From: Gremmenia infestans
Lineage: Eukaryota > Ascomycota > Leotiomycetes > Helotiales > Hamatocanthoscyphaceae
Length of the DNA: 64,000 nucleotides
Direction: 5' to 3'
NCBI GenBank assembly: GCA_032629725.1
Contig: JAFEVB010000020.1
Span: forward strand, 642,501 to 706,500
Of the stretch, positions 23,139 through 35,043 are shown in pieces. Positions within the stretch are counted from its first letter, which is position 1, and each line of letters starts with the position of its first letter. Both the position numbers and the translations under genes were made by a program. A model generated the notes under the pieces. It saw only the letters and a list, made by a program, of their open reading frames with translations, did no database searches and was not told the DNA's origin.

Positions 23139-25718
23139 ATGGCTTCTCTCAAGAGTCTCTACGAGCCAAGCACTGACCTAGGCAATGCGTTGAATACAAA
23201 TTTCGAGTAAGCCAGACAGACAGCCTCTTCTACTCCGAGGAATATCCTAATCAGCTACAGCGTCGACTACGTGATCGATTATCGCTTTGCAACAACAAGT
23301 AAGCCTGCCGCTACTCCCTCCTATTTTATAGATACTGATTTTCCACCAGGCAAAACAGCAGCAGAAACACAATTCATCAAGCTCATAGAAGCCCTCAACA
23401 ACGTGGGGCTAGCCACCGAAGTACGAAATGGAGACAATTGCGCAGTCCTTATCTTCGTCAAGGTCGCATCCGAGCGACACCTCAAAGCGGAAGTATATCG
23501 AAGCAGGGTGCAAGACTGGCTATATGGCGTTCGAACTGTAGCCCCTAAGAAGGAGATACAACAGAACCTGAAGGACGAACCCATCACGGAAGCAGAGCGT
23601 CTGCGATTGGTATACCTGTTGATAACAAAGCCGAAGAATGAAGGTGGTGCTGGTATCACGCCCAAGAGTGGAGAGTGGACGTGCGTTGAATCTATTTTCG
23701 CGCTCCACGACCACCAGTTCAACAAGGCTTGGATCAAGCAATTGACCTCGAAATATTTCCTCAACTCGGAAGACTTGGCCGAAATCAAGGATCGGTTTGG
23801 CGAAAAAATTGCATTTTATTTTGCTTTTCTGCAATCATACTTCCTGTTCTTGACATTCCCAGCTGGTTTTGGGTTCTGTTCTTGGGTCCTTCTGGGTAAA
23901 TTCTCCCCTATATACGCCATTATCAACGGGCTCTGGAGTGTAGTCTTTGTTGAATACTGGAAGAAGCAAGAGACTGATTTGGCGGTTCAATGGGGCGTTC
24001 GAGGGGTGTCGAAAATCCAACTCACGCGGCCTCAATTCAAGCATGAAAGTACGGCGACTGACCCGGTCACGGGCGAGGAAATAAAAGTCTACTCGCCGTT
24101 CAAAAGGTTGGCAAGGCAACTTCTGCAAGTCCCATTTGCTCTTACCGCCGCCCTTGTACTGGGTAGTTTGATTGCCGTGTGCTTCGGTATCGAAGTCTTC
24201 ATATCGGAGGTCTATCCAGGCCCTTTCAAGGCGTATTTGGTCAGTAAATTGGTCTGAGCCGATTGAGTTTTCCTAACATTCTCAGGTCTTCCTACCAACA
24301 GTCATCCTAACCGTCTTCATGCCCGCCCTTTTATCAGTTCTCACTGAATTTGCGACTAGATTAACAAATCTTGAGAACTATGAAACGACTGATTGTAAGT
24401 TTGATATCCTTATACCTGATACTTACTAATCCCTTTCAGCACACGAGGCTGCCATGGTGTCCAAGATCTTTATTCTAAACTTCATCACATCATATCTTCC
24501 CATCTTCCTGACCGCATTCGTCTACATACCATTCGGCCAAATTATCGTCCCTCACCTGGACATTTTCAGCCTGACTGTGCGGCCGTTCGCCGAAAATGAG
24601 AAGCAAATGACCGCTCCAAAAGCTGGGTTTCAGATCAATCCTAACAGATTGAAGGGGCAAGTCATCTATTTCACCGTTACTGCGCAGATCGTCAACTTCC
24701 TCCTAGAGATCATCGTGCCATATGTTTCCCGCCATTTCTTCCGCAAGGTCAAGGAAGTCAAGACCAATCGCGCAATGAAGAAGAGCGGTACAGCTAGTCC
24801 AACAGCAGATGACCATCCCGAGGAAGCCGCATTCTTAACTAGGGTCAGAAATGAAGCTGAGTTGAGTGTTTATGATGTTACAACTGATTTCAGGGAGATG
24901 ATCGTACAATTCGGTACGTATCCTCAAAAAGAAAAAAAAGACTTGCTTGTCACGTGCTCATATTCTCTAGGATATCTTTCCCTCTTCTCAGTCGTCTGGC
25001 CATTGACCGCGGTATCCTTCCTGGTCAACAACTTCATCGAGCTTCGCGGCGACGCCTTGAAAATCGCAATCGAAACGCAGCGTCCCGTTCCATGGAGAGC
25101 GGATTCCATTGGCCCTTGGCTCGAATCTCTTGGCTTCCTATCCTGGATGGGCAGTCTGACGACCGCAGCACTCGTATACCTGTTCCGTGGCGATGGTCTC
25201 GGACCCGATGGAACACCGTGGAACATCAATACTGCCGGTCTTCTCTTGACTATGTTCTTTTCGGAGCATATTTACCTCGGCGTTCAACTAGGTGTCAGGA
25301 AAGCGCTTAGCAAGATTGATAGCCCTGGGTTGCAAAAGGAACGCGCGGAGCGCTGGACTGTTAGGAAGTAAGCGACCCTTCAATTTTACCATGACAGCTT
25401 GCTAATGCTCTTCAGACAATATCTCCAAGAATCCATGGGACAAGAAGCGGCTGATAACGCTGCATCTGGCGGTATTGCTGGGGGAGAAAAGATCAGCAGA
25501 AGTACACTTGAAGACGCTGCGAGGATGTCTACACTAAAAGGTCACGGGACTCCTGAAGAGAGGTTCTGGCAGCGCCAGCAGGGACAGGCCGAAACTATTG
25601 CTATAGGAAAGAATTATATTGCCAAGGTTTGTACTTCTGGGAATTTTCTTCGGATACAGCTGCTAATATGAAGAAGGCGGCACCAAAGGATAAATTTGAG
25701 AGCAAAAAGGAGCTATGA
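23139..25718 (+). CDS. Anoctamin/TMEM16-family membrane protein
   Basis: 743 residues, eight exons: 23139-23206, 23261-23298, 23350-24239, 24286-24394, 24440-24913, 24971-25367, 25416-25626, 25674-25718; phases all agree. Fungal members of this length are Ca2+-activated lipid scramblases and/or channels of the plasma membrane or ER. Visible parts: a soluble N-terminal domain (FVKVASERHLKAEVYRSRVQ), the hallmark FGEKIAFYFAFLQSYFLFL entering the first helix, several further hydrophobic helices (AIINGLWSVVFVEYWKKQE, TVILTVFMPALLSVLTE, MVSKIFILNFITSYLPIF, LSLFSVVWPLTAVSFLVNN), and a charged C-terminal tail. I did not assign the calcium-site residues one by one. The last acceptor is ambiguous by one codon (25673 or 25676). 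The yeast Ist2-like tether role is an alternative, but the long basic tail of Ist2 is missing. Confidence 0.93.
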
Positions 25719-25949
25719 TTATTTATGACTTATGAGTGGGGTTAGAAACGATCGCCGGAGTGAAGGCAAGACGTGTACAAGGACATGGAGTGAGCGGGGC
25801 CGGTGTTAAAGTAGGAAAGAACACGATCCAAATTTTTGCAGTTTACTTATTACAAATCAATTTTACCTACCCTGTCTTATTTCGCACGTCGATTCTTGCG
25901 CAGGCACTTCTTCATGACTCAACCCCAAGCCCCCTAAAAACAATGATCA

Positions 25950-26590
25950 TTACTCAATCAACCTCTTTCGGACCCTCATTAATGCCTCTCCTAGTTTATT
26001 CTTTCCCCATTCATTTTCTTTGCCAGCAGCGTGCTCAGCGTCGAACCCGATACCCCAAATTCGGTCACTTGGACTCGCTTCAACAATGATCTTATGGCCA
26101 GTATCAAGAAGAACTGCTTTGAGCTTTGGATTCTGACTGAACTTCAGGAAGTTTCCCTGTTCAACAATCGCATCGCAAGAACTGTCCCATTTGGGTTGGT
26201 CGAAAGGTCTATTTCGAGGGTCTTAGCTACAGAATACATGGAGACATATCTAGAAGTCGAGAAGAATGACGGAAACTCGGCTTACCCAGCTTTCCTCCCT
26301 AATGCCTTTGCCTCTCCAGGCGTCTTAGCATACAAAATGGCCTCAGCAACAGCTCTGTCGCCAAAAAGGAGGGCTTTCCGGTACATCATGTAATGCTCAC
26401 TTGTGGGAAAGCTCGGATATCCAGCGAGATCTTTATCGACAAAGGTACTGGGGTACCACTGTTGTAAGCATACTTCTGGGTCCGGGCCCTCATATCCGAA
26501 GAAATATATATGAGCTTCTGTGCGTTTAACAGGGAGGGTTGCCGCTTGGATGGTCGCTTCATCCATATTTGGGACTGAAGAGGATGTCAT
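25950..26590 (-). CDS. NADAR-domain protein (YbiA-like N-glycosidase fold)
   Basis: 187 residues, two exons (26590-26286, 26208-25950; intron 77 bp, phase 2). Family landmarks: IYFFGYEG near the start, FPTSEHYMMYRKA, then GEAKALGRK spliced to PFDQPKWDSS, then GNFLKFSQNP, SPSDRIWGIGF and a terminal WGKNKLGEALMRVRKRL. NADAR proteins cleave N-glycosidic bonds of riboflavin-pathway intermediates (YbiA) or act on ADP-ribosylated substrates; which applies here is unknown. The acceptor gaaatag is required, as earlier AGs bring stops or the wrong frame. An in-frame ATG 24 codons upstream is an alternative start, but the region between is not family-like. Confidence 0.87.
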
Positions 26591-26812
26591 TGCCACCAAA
26601 ACTCGAGATCTATTAACAATGACACATATCCAAGGATTTCCACAGGTGTATAAAGATAACATGCAGCAAAAAGACAGACGAACGAGATAAATACTAGAAA
26701 GAAAGTTCAATACACGTGACCTCCCCGCTTTGCTAGGACCAGCGGAAGGCGCAGCCGCGATTCTTCTCCTTCATTCAACGTCAAACCACATTGGCTTCCG
26801 CATCGATGGTGA

Positions 26813-27022
26813 TTAAGGCAAGCGCTCCAAAGTACGGAGGATAGTGTCTTTTTTCTCATCCGTTATTCTCAGTCGTTCCCAGAGGCAGTCTTCGAATATT
26901 GTAATATCATTTGCGCAGAGTTGCAGCACACTCGCCTGGCTACGTATCGTGGCATAAATTGTATCAATATCGCTCAGTGCTGCTGGCATTGAAGTAGCGA
27001 AGTGTGTTTCGTAAAGATACAT
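26813..27022 (-). CDS. Possible small ORF, 69 residues
   Basis: ATG-started single-exon ORF with balanced composition and an amphipathic middle (DITIFEDCLWERLR). It lies just upstream of the NADAR gene on the same strand. No domain is recognised. It may be a real short protein, an upstream relic or chance. Confidence 0.2.
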   Translation of the reverse strand: MYLYETHFATSMPAALSDIDTIYATIRSQASVLQLCANDITIFEDCLWERLRITDEKKDTILRTLERLP

Positions 27023-27452
27023 TTATTGGGGCTGTTATCTTTCCATCTTGACTACACGTTTCATATTTCCCGATCCTCATTACAGCCCTACTGTCCCTGA
27101 GTCCGCACGGCATATTCGTAGTACCTCGCCGTCCGACAACGTGCTGACAAGCGAATCATGAAGAAGTACAGATGTTGTCAGGATTTCCGGTGCAACTTCG
27201 CACCACCCAACGCTGACTGCCAGTCCAGTATTGTTGGCTTGGCGTAGCACAAATAATATGTAAAATTCTCAATCATCCCTTCTTTGTAACGACATTGCCA
27301 TTTGAAGGAAGTCTTGAGACCCTTTCCTATGGGCGTCCGGATCTTCGATTCCGCGACTTTCTAGCTGAAAACATACTCTTACTTGAAGCAAGGCTTGAGC
27401 ATTTTTGTCTTTTTACTCAAGGCTGTTGAAATTTGGCCGACCTTTCCAATAA

Positions 27453-28000
27453 GTGAGCACTGCTGAGTGTCCACCGATGAACTCCACCACCCGAATCCCA
27501 GTGTTCAATCAAACCGATATGGACACGAAGCTTAAGGATTTCACAACTGTTTCTGGTTCCATCGTTATTCAAGAAACTTACCAAGGTGTGTTGAATCTCT
27601 CTGACATTACAAATGTCACCGAAATCACTGCAACGGAGCTTTTCACACAGGGCCTTGCAAACATCAGAATGGATGATCTTACCTGGGCTGGTCATCTGCA
27701 ATTGGAAGGCCTCAACGTAGTGAATTCTATAGCCCTACCAATGTCAGTGCTCCGAAGCTGATTAGTGCTGCGGCTCTCAACTTCACTGGGGACTTTTCGA
27801 GGTACCACCCACGTCCAATTTCAAGGGTTGTTAATAATGTAATATTAACACCCTAAGTAGCATAAATTTCCCATTACTTGTTCAAAATAATATATCAATT
27901 ATTGCTGCTTCCGGGGATCCTGGCGACCTTTTGATTTCAGCTCTAAGATCCACCGACGCTCTCTCCGTATAAGGAAACTTTTCCAGATGAGACTTAGTAA
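27453..28000 (+). pseudogene. Ecm33-like GPI cell-wall protein fragment
   Basis: The plus strand shows the receptor-L-domain style of fungal GPI-anchored Ecm33-like proteins: VSGSIVIQETYQGVLNLSDI, then NVTEITATELF, then LEGLNVVNSIALP. At about 27735-27740 the frame changes and the theme continues as SAPKLISAAALNFTGDFS. Further on, SINFPLLVQNNISII and LRSTDALSV appear, followed by a stop and GNFSR. There is no signal peptide, no ATG at the start (a TAA sits just before) and no GPI signal. At least one frameshift and several stops make it a relic. It grades into an AT-rich degraded patch. Confidence 0.6.
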
Positions 28001-28540
28001 TATATTAACGAAGACAGAAACTAACCCTCAAATCCACTCTCTCAATGTCAGGTATAAGGGTTTTAGTAAAAAATGCTAGATATAAAAAGCTTATATTAAA
28101 GCTCGGTAAAGTATTAACATACGATTTATCGACTAGGACAACTACGAGGACAAAATCTACATGCGTTAAAACAAGAAGTCGGGGTTGGTAACCTCAGAAG
28201 CACGGACCAACTATTCAAGCGAGCCTCTAGCGCCCCAATCCTCAATGTGACAAGAATCTATCACTAGAGAGCTCTGTAAGCTAGTTCCGTATTAAGCTTT
28301 ATAATATTAATTATAGAAACTAATACCCGAAAGTAGAGTAATATACTAATAATAATTATTCAAAATCTAGAGAACATAGAATTAGTACTACCTACCGGTA
28401 GCTAGATAGCTCTTTTTCTGCTAAGCCCCTGAGCTAGGCCGATTAGGTAGGTACTTGCGCAGTTACTGGGTAGCTCTAAGGTGTTATTACTAGAACAGGG
28501 GTGTAAATTAGACTACGGGTTTTAAAAGAAGCTGGGGAAG
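28000..28540. other. AT-rich degraded patch
   Basis: TA-rich sequence with many TAG/TAA triplets in all frames, like the first 4 kb, suggests RIP-type decay of repeated DNA adjoining the Ecm33-like pseudogene. No protein motif could be read. Confidence 0.4.
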
Positions 28541-29280
28541 ATGCCTGTTGGTGGAAAGCAAGCGCGATGTACGGAGTACGGCGTACGGATTTGTCGCTGT
28601 TTCATGGTTATTTTGCCGGTCTGATATGCGCCGGCACTCCTTGCACATAGGGAAGGTCCCTGCGCGTTGCGTCACATGTTAGACGCGCCCCATTTTTACG
28701 CAATAATATAAGTGGATGGAACCCTTAAAAATTGAAATTCTTGAGGGTTCTATTAAGGGAGTTTAGGGTTGGTTAGAAGGATCACCGTAGTTGGGGAGAG
28801 GGCGGGCTTAAATATGGTAGTAGAAGCTAGAGGCTATCTACGTACGGAGGTACGAAGCAGGCCAAAGTTGTGTCAACAGGGGGCTCCTGTCCTTAAGGGT
28901 TTGATTGGCTGCAGTCTCTCTAACCATAAAAACATTACCCAAATACACCCCTGCAATGATCCCTGGTGACATTTGGACTGTATCTCCGTAAGTCACTATG
29001 GAGTATTTCAAGTAGATTGAGTTTCACTTGGGAATATGCTTAATCATTCCATAATACTTCGGCCTCTGTTGGAGTTGATACGATTTACGGAGTACCCAGG
29101 GTCTAGTTCTAATAATTTTTTTCTTTCCAATATTGGCTACTAGAATTCGAATGTCCGAATTCAATATTTGTACAGATGATTATTCGAGTGATTCCGGCTA
29201 CCTGACCCAACGCCTTGCCTGCTATACCAGAACTCCGGGAAACGCCAAGTAAACCCCAATCCAAGTGAGATCTACCGCAA

Positions 29281-30762
29281 TCATGCCACTTTCTCCACAA
29301 CACATTTCCCTTCAAACCATCTCGCAAATTCCACTGTCGGTGCATCTACCAACCGCCAGAACAAATCCGCGACGCAGATGATGATAGGTAGATAAACTGC
29401 CAAACCTACAGCCCAATTTAAATGCCGTCCCCAAAACGTAGCTCTCCCAATATACATGTTGATAGCAGGTCCGATCCGAGGCTCGAGTATTGTCAAACAC
29501 AAGTTATGTGTAAGATACAAGGCATAGGAAATAGTGCCTAGATAGAGTGCCACGGGCGTGGTGAACAACCGCTGCAGGAATTTCAGTTGCGTACATGCTA
29601 GTACAATCTGAAAGGCGCCGAGACAGAACCAGACGCGTTGGCCTTCATAGGGCTGCGGGGTATGGGCATTCAAAAACGCGATACCCCAGACTTCTTCGGG
29701 GTGGCTGTTCGTCCAGGATCCAATGAAAAGGCCACTTAGCAGGTTGGCGATCCAGAAAGCTTGTAATAGTCTTTCTTTGATGGTAGGGCCGCATTCGGCT
29801 TTCTCCAGTTTCTCCAGCTTCTCTTCAATGACATACTTCGGTAGGGTCGTGGGGCTGGATATGGGTGTGAATAATGTTGCGTCATTTAGGAGTGTTATCT
29901 CTGCAATGAACATGCCGCCGAGAAACTCGACAGAGTAGAGATGTCCGCCGTAGAAACAGAATGCCATAATTCCTGCCAGAAGAATAAGTCGAATTTGTGA
30001 GACGCAGTGGGATAAACCGAGAAGGGCTGTAAAGAGAAGAAGCGACTGTGCGAATTCGATAGGTATAGTCCAAAGCGCTGGATTGTAACGTAGTTCAGGA
30101 GATGATAGAAAATTGATATCCCATGAAGCACTGAGCAGAGCCCAGCACATAGACAGCCAATCTCTCATTTGTGAGGAGAATTGGATAAATTGACCGGCGT
30201 ATCTGTCGTCCGAGAGACCGAAATGTAAATTGAGGGCCATGATAAACGAGACAATAATGGATGGGAGGAAGAGTCGAAGAGCACGACGGAAGACTGAGGA
30301 TGAGAGTGTGCCTGCCATTGCCGAAAATTGTTGCGTATGAATCTGTTTGAGGGGCTTGTAGGCAAGAACGTAGCCAGAAATGATGAAGAAGATGTGTACC
30401 ATTGGTCGGGCTGAGTATAAAACTCGAATTCCAGGTAGTTGTAGCGGAGAGGATGGTGCTCCATCTTCATATAATCCGTACGGCTCTGCGAACCAACCAA
30501 TGTTCTCTTCCGTGTAATGTCCCATAAAGACTATGAATGATGCCACTCCACGCAAACCATCTAGATATGAAGTTGGATGTAATCTTTGTTGCTTTGCGGC
30601 CAACGGGCGTATTCGTCGCTGAATGAAGCTGGGCAGAAGCCCGAACATCAACTTCTGTAGAATTCGCATTGCTGGTGAGGTAAAGACTGTGTGATGTGGA
30701 TGTTTAGGAATGTCGTCTTTGACGGCAGCTAGGAGGACCTGGGGATCATAGTTGTGGCCCAT
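29281..30762 (-). CDS. Acyltransferase 3 family membrane protein
   Basis: Single exon, 493 residues from the first ATG. Acyltransferase-3 (OafA/NolL type) enzymes transfer acyl groups to extracytoplasmic sugars or other acceptors. Motifs: YLDGLRGVASFIVFMGH (family LR..A...V...H with the likely catalytic His), RPMVHIFFIISGYVLAY, FRRALRLFLPS, and about ten hydrophobic segments through the rest (ALWTIPIEFAQSLLLFTALL, ALYLGTISYALYLTHNLCL). The ORF extends 48 codons further upstream, but that extension begins with TTG and carries the interspersed word TACTTCGTA (30790-30798), which elsewhere is only noncoding. Substrate unknown. Confidence 0.88.
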   Translation of the reverse strand: MGHNYDPQVLLAAVKDDIPKHPHHTVFTSPAMRILQKLMFGLLPSFIQRRIRPLAAKQQRLHPTSYLDGLRGVASFIVFMGHYTEENIGWFAEPYGLYEDGAPSSPLQLPGIRVLYSARPMVHIFFIISGYVLAYKPLKQIHTQQFSAMAGTLSSSVFRRALRLFLPSIIVSFIMALNLHFGLSDDRYAGQFIQFSSQMRDWLSMCWALLSASWDINFLSSPELRYNPALWTIPIEFAQSLLLFTALLGLSHCVSQIRLILLAGIMAFCFYGGHLYSVEFLGGMFIAEITLLNDATLFTPISSPTTLPKYVIEEKLEKLEKAECGPTIKERLLQAFWIANLLSGLFIGSWTNSHPEEVWGIAFLNAHTPQPYEGQRVWFCLGAFQIVLACTQLKFLQRLFTTPVALYLGTISYALYLTHNLCLTILEPRIGPAINMYIGRATFWGRHLNWAVGLAVYLPIIICVADLFWRLVDAPTVEFARWFEGKCVVEKVA

Positions 30763-32132
30763 CTTGTGGGATCGGTCTCCAGTGACTTGTACTTCGTAAA
30801 AGGGAAGATGTGAATGTGGTACCGTATTTAGTACAGCCCTGTTGGAAATCCCAGCTAAGGAAGGTGTGGTTCCGGCTATTCGTGGTTCTCGTACGTGTAT
30901 TTTCAAGTGGAGGAAGTATACGAAATAGAGGTGGGCTATTTATGGAGAATTAATAACAGGTTGTTTTCAGTGCATCTCGACTGCCAGCGTCGACAACTCA
31001 TAAGCACTAAACGCCGGTTTATAGGGTAATTCGAAAGACAGACAGAGAACAACAATATAGAGACAATAAGAGCAATAAGAACAGATTCGAAGGACGGGAA
31101 CAAAGAAATCAATAGTGAGAAGGAACTAGTACTAGACCCCAGACATTGAATTGTTGGGTTGGCATGAGCCACCGGCTTTAACAAGGGTACCGCAGTACAA
31201 GCTTTTTAGGCCTGCAAGCAAATAAGTACCAAGCATAGATGTGCCGTGAAGATCCATGAACCCTAGCTCAGTGTCAGCAACTGGCTGGTTGGATGCAGAT
31301 GCGCGAGCAACATCTTTTTACGACTGAGTAGCCCCATGTGGTAACCAACTGCTTCCAAGCGTGAAACTTTACGCGTATGCTTTTTCCATGCTTACAAAGT
31401 GACTGCAGAAGGGTCTATATATAAGATGTAGAGGTGGGTCCTCCACTTCCTTCTCCTAAAATATTCTTCTCAACCACGACTCCACGAGATCTTTTACGAA
31501 TATAAGCGTGTAATCCTGCCACAGTATAGTAAATTCCCGTACATTTTTGAAACACCATTGGTGTCATGACTTGTGTGAGGAGGAAAGGGGTCTTTGAAAT
31601 TTATTGAAACAAGGCTTCATGATGGAGGTCGCGATTTCAGTCGGGCTTTTTTGTTTCACTCAAAATGCTAACCGCCAAGCCGGAAGGACCCGTTTGCCCC
31701 GCTGTCGTCCAGTGGTCTGACTTAGCGGCTTATGTTAGCGTTACACATAAACTCTTTACTCTCGCTTCACTTACCTCCGTACCCTGCTCAACACTTGATA
31801 TGTTATGCTAGCGTCAAGCTGTAACTGGTTTATCCTATCTGCTGATACATGTGTATTCCGAAAATCTTGGTCAGGAGTCCCAATCACGTGCTCACCGGCT
31901 ATTGACATGCGGCACTTGAATTTTCGTTGACCTCACCATACCATTATGATCCGGACCTCAGCTCCTATGACGACAATAGAAATACTGGGCCTAATAAAGT
32001 ACTACTAAGCAAGCCATATGTCTGTATTGCATACTACTATCAAATAAACCATTGTTCCCTCCACAGCTTAGCATAATAAGAAATCAAACGGAACACTTTA
32101 TAAATCAAAACACATATCAGGCAAAAGCAATC
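30763..32132. other. Intergenic divergent region
   Basis: Promoter side of both the acyltransferase and the small hydrophilic gene. ORF 30936-31184 is low-complexity hydrophobic sequence without domain support. No repeat beyond one TACTTCGTA word was seen. Confidence 0.45.
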
Positions 32133-32660
32133 ATGGCAAGCAACGATTCTCACCAGGGAGGAGACCTCTTCGATATAGCGAAAGACGGTACTTCGATTCC
32201 TAATGATGCGGGCAAGATGGACACAATTCCTTCAAAGCCACGACCCGGAGAGGGTGAAGGTGTCGTCAATGCCAACCGCAGCTCTTTAGCCGGTGCAGCT
32301 AGCAACCCAACAGACATCTCTCGAAGCGTGCGAGATATTGGTGCTGGAGGGGAAGTCGAGACTGGGACTGGGTAAGTACATTCATCATACTTCGAGTTCT
32401 ATTTTGTTCATATGTTAATTCGTTCTGCATACAGGGATCAATTGCCAGCTCAAGTTGAAAGCAAGCGTCTCCATTACGGGGCCAATGATCCGTTGAGCAA
32501 AGGTCACGATAGGTATGCCAAACATTCGAGACAGAAGGAGAGCGATCTAGAGAGATATGCTGCAGAGGGACCAGGTGTTGATCGCCAGCCTGGGGAGGAA
32601 GGCGTGCCGGATGAGGAGATGGACAGGATCATCAATTCCAGAGAAAGGAAGCAGAATTGA
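32133..32660 (+). CDS. Small hydrophilic fungal protein of unknown function
   Basis: 154 residues in two exons (32133-32371, 32435-32660; intron 63 bp, phase 2, acceptor tacag). The start ATG is in good context (atcATGG). The protein is almost wholly polar, rich in Gly, Asp, Glu and Arg, with no membrane segment. Blocks such as GKMDTIPSKPRPGEGEG, LHYGANDPLSKGHDRYA and EGVPDEEMDRIINSRE look constrained rather than random. Composition resembles stress-type disordered proteins, but I cannot name a family. The neat intron supports a real gene. Confidence 0.6.
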
Positions 32661-32853
32661 AACATTTTTATGTCAAGATGTAGGTAAAGGCTACTACCCC
32701 GTACGAAAAAAACGTTGTTGCAACTTTAAGCTTATTACTTGGAGCTCTGACGTTTCACGTATTCGCATGAGCCTCTAACCCCTGAATTTCAGAGTCCATG
32801 TCTCACCCTGATCGCCGCTAGTAATTAACTGCCGACTCTTCGCTTGCAAATCC

Positions 32854-33319
32854 TCATACAAAATCATATTCTTCAAACCCACCCTTGACAGCAACCTCAG
32901 CCATCGTCGCCGCCATCTCCTCTACTGTACCTTTAAATCGGAACAAATGGCTCCTGTAGCTACACCGACTAGTGTCATTGAAAGACCGTTGTCCTGGGAC
33001 GTGGAAAGTATGCTTTGAAAACGTCTTGCGTACTAGGAAGTAAATTAAGTTCGAATTTGGTTTCGATTACCCCCTTTCCATTTGTTGTTAGCAGTAGCGC
33101 AAACAAAAGACAGTTTTGAGATCTGAAAGGAAATAGTACCTTCCTTGATATGTCTCGTGTCGTGGAACCAGCGCTAGGGCTATTTTTCGCGATCTCGATC
33201 TGCAGCTTGATTTCCCGCTCATGTTCACGAATCTGAATTTTGCATCCTTTCTTGCTCCGTAGTTCGGGGCCGAAGAGCGAGATGATCGATGTCTTTCGCT
33301 GCGGCGTGGGGGAATTCAA
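32854..33319 (-). CDS. Doubtful small gene, possible ESCRT-III (Snf7-like) fragment
   Basis: Three minus-strand blocks can be spliced in phase: 33319-33140, 33032-33001, 32953-32854 (introns 107 and 47 bp), giving about 104 codons ending in a stop. The first block has SLFGPELRSKKGCKIQIREH and REIKLQIEIAKN, faintly like the N-terminus of Snf7-family proteins (LFG...., basic helix). The last has KGTVEEMAATMAEVAVKGGF. The first block opens with TTG, so the true start exon was not found; an acceptor-like cgccgcag lies at its beginning. The core helices of Snf7 proteins are missing. It may be a decayed or misread gene. Confidence 0.25.
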
Positions 33320-33659
33320 TGTTTACTTTTTGTGCAGTGACGAGATCAGGGAAGGTACTTCTGGGGGATGCTACCCAGCGCCCTATTCCCATTCAGAGAG
33401 TACAGTCATTAATCGTTGTGCGGAACGGTGCGGTGGTGGAAATAATCTAGGTTGGTGCTGTGAGAAGGGATGTACTACCATCTGCACGCTTCAGCCCCGG
33501 GCAGAGAGATTTGAGAGAAATTACGCGAAGAAGCCATTATGGATGCGGTCTTTGACTTTGGGTGAAAAAGATGCGGTTCAGGGGGGGTTAGGGCACGTAA
33601 GGAGAGGACGACGATGGACGATATGGAAAGTGTTCAATGTATCGGGCTAGAACTTCGCC

Positions 33660-35040
33660 ACCTATCTATCGTACTGGTGCTACTGGCTGAGATGATTTTC
33701 AAGATGCTAAGGGCGATTGATATATATCACGAGTACGAGATATGTAATCAAGGACGGGAATTGTAGAGATTAAATAAAAACGAAATATGAGAACGTTAAA
33801 AGAGACCACTAAAACTCTGCATACTTATGTCTTTGTGAAGGTCGAACTATCTATATACCGGTAAACACGCCGATGGATCTCTTCATCACATTGATGATTT
33901 TTTAAATCCAAACATACCAGATATCATACGTAGGCAAAACTAACTATCACAAGACTACTTTCTACCAAAAAAAGTGTCCATGAACCAAACTATCGATTCG
34001 CCATCGCACTTAGTTGATCAGCACGCGTGAAGGATCCGAACAAGCAACCTAAATTTGCATACCCTTGCAAAGTACCTTCCTACGAAGTACATTTCGGATA
34101 GAGACTCGGTGCGGGGTTTACGCTCCGCAGGCTCCGTAAATATATAAGCTACGAAGTACTTTACCTACAGTTTAAAAGGAAATGGAATGCGCAAGCCAAG
34201 GCCGAAAGGATTCCCGATACCTTGTCAAGACCAAAAGCTTATGAGCCCCGGGAAGTCTAATTCAATGACAAGACACGGCAGCCATAGCAGCACTTGGAAG
34301 ATAAAAGCCTACCTATGATTATTGAGAACCAAGGTAGTCACTAGGTGCACACTACATAGTATGTAGGTAGATAGATGTTGCGCGAAAAAATAAGGAGGAA
34401 CAGCGGGCCTGTCTCTCGGGATAGACATATCTTATAGATATAAAAGGTCCTTTCTAAAGTATCGTTCTTTCTAATAATTCTTTCTTAGATAGGATAGCGA
34501 AGCAACGGCGATAGCTTGCTAGGGTACTTTCAACCCTTTATAAAAGTGGGTGGCGGGCTAAGTATCCTGAGATGGGGGAATAGCGGTGCCTATTTTTGAA
34601 AAAAGAAAAAAAAGGGAAAAGAGAAAGACCAAGTGATGCGTTTTCATTTCTTCACCTCTGATTTGTAAAAGCTATTAATGATGAATAAGTCGTTTCTATA
34701 GATGGGTGTTCTAATTCGGGCTGACACTAGGCAAATGGGCAGATGATTATAATAGGGGTAATAAGCGAGCTGACAGTAAAGACATCGATAGATGTTAGAG
34801 GAATTATTTGGATTTGAGGTATGCAATTCATTTTTTCTATCTCGAATTATATACTTAATCTTTCACCCCCTCCACCCTTCTTTTCATTACCCACCCACCC
34901 GTAATCTAGACATATATTCTCAATACCACACCGCACTCCGCCTAACCTCATCCCAACAACCACCCAAAGTCGACCATGGCCAACTAATTTATGGTAAGTA
35001 TCTACTTAATTAAGCAGGACTCGCCGTAAAGACAGCAAAT
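33660..35040. other. Intergenic, AT-rich
   Basis: No supported gene. Two TACGAAGTA words (34081, 34150) and CT-rich runs near 34860-34900. The segment near 34.4-34.7 kb is TA-rich and may be old repeat DNA. Confidence 0.45.
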
Positions 35041-35043
35041 CCC

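Noticed and set aside
30763..30906. N-terminal extension of the acyltransferase
   Set aside because: It begins with TTG rather than ATG and contains the noncoding 9-mer TACTTCGTA; the first ATG at 30762 is preferred.
33240..33650. 136-codon plus-strand ORF with many cysteines
   Set aside because: No signal peptide or regular cysteine spacing; it overlaps the antisense candidate gene and is probably chance.
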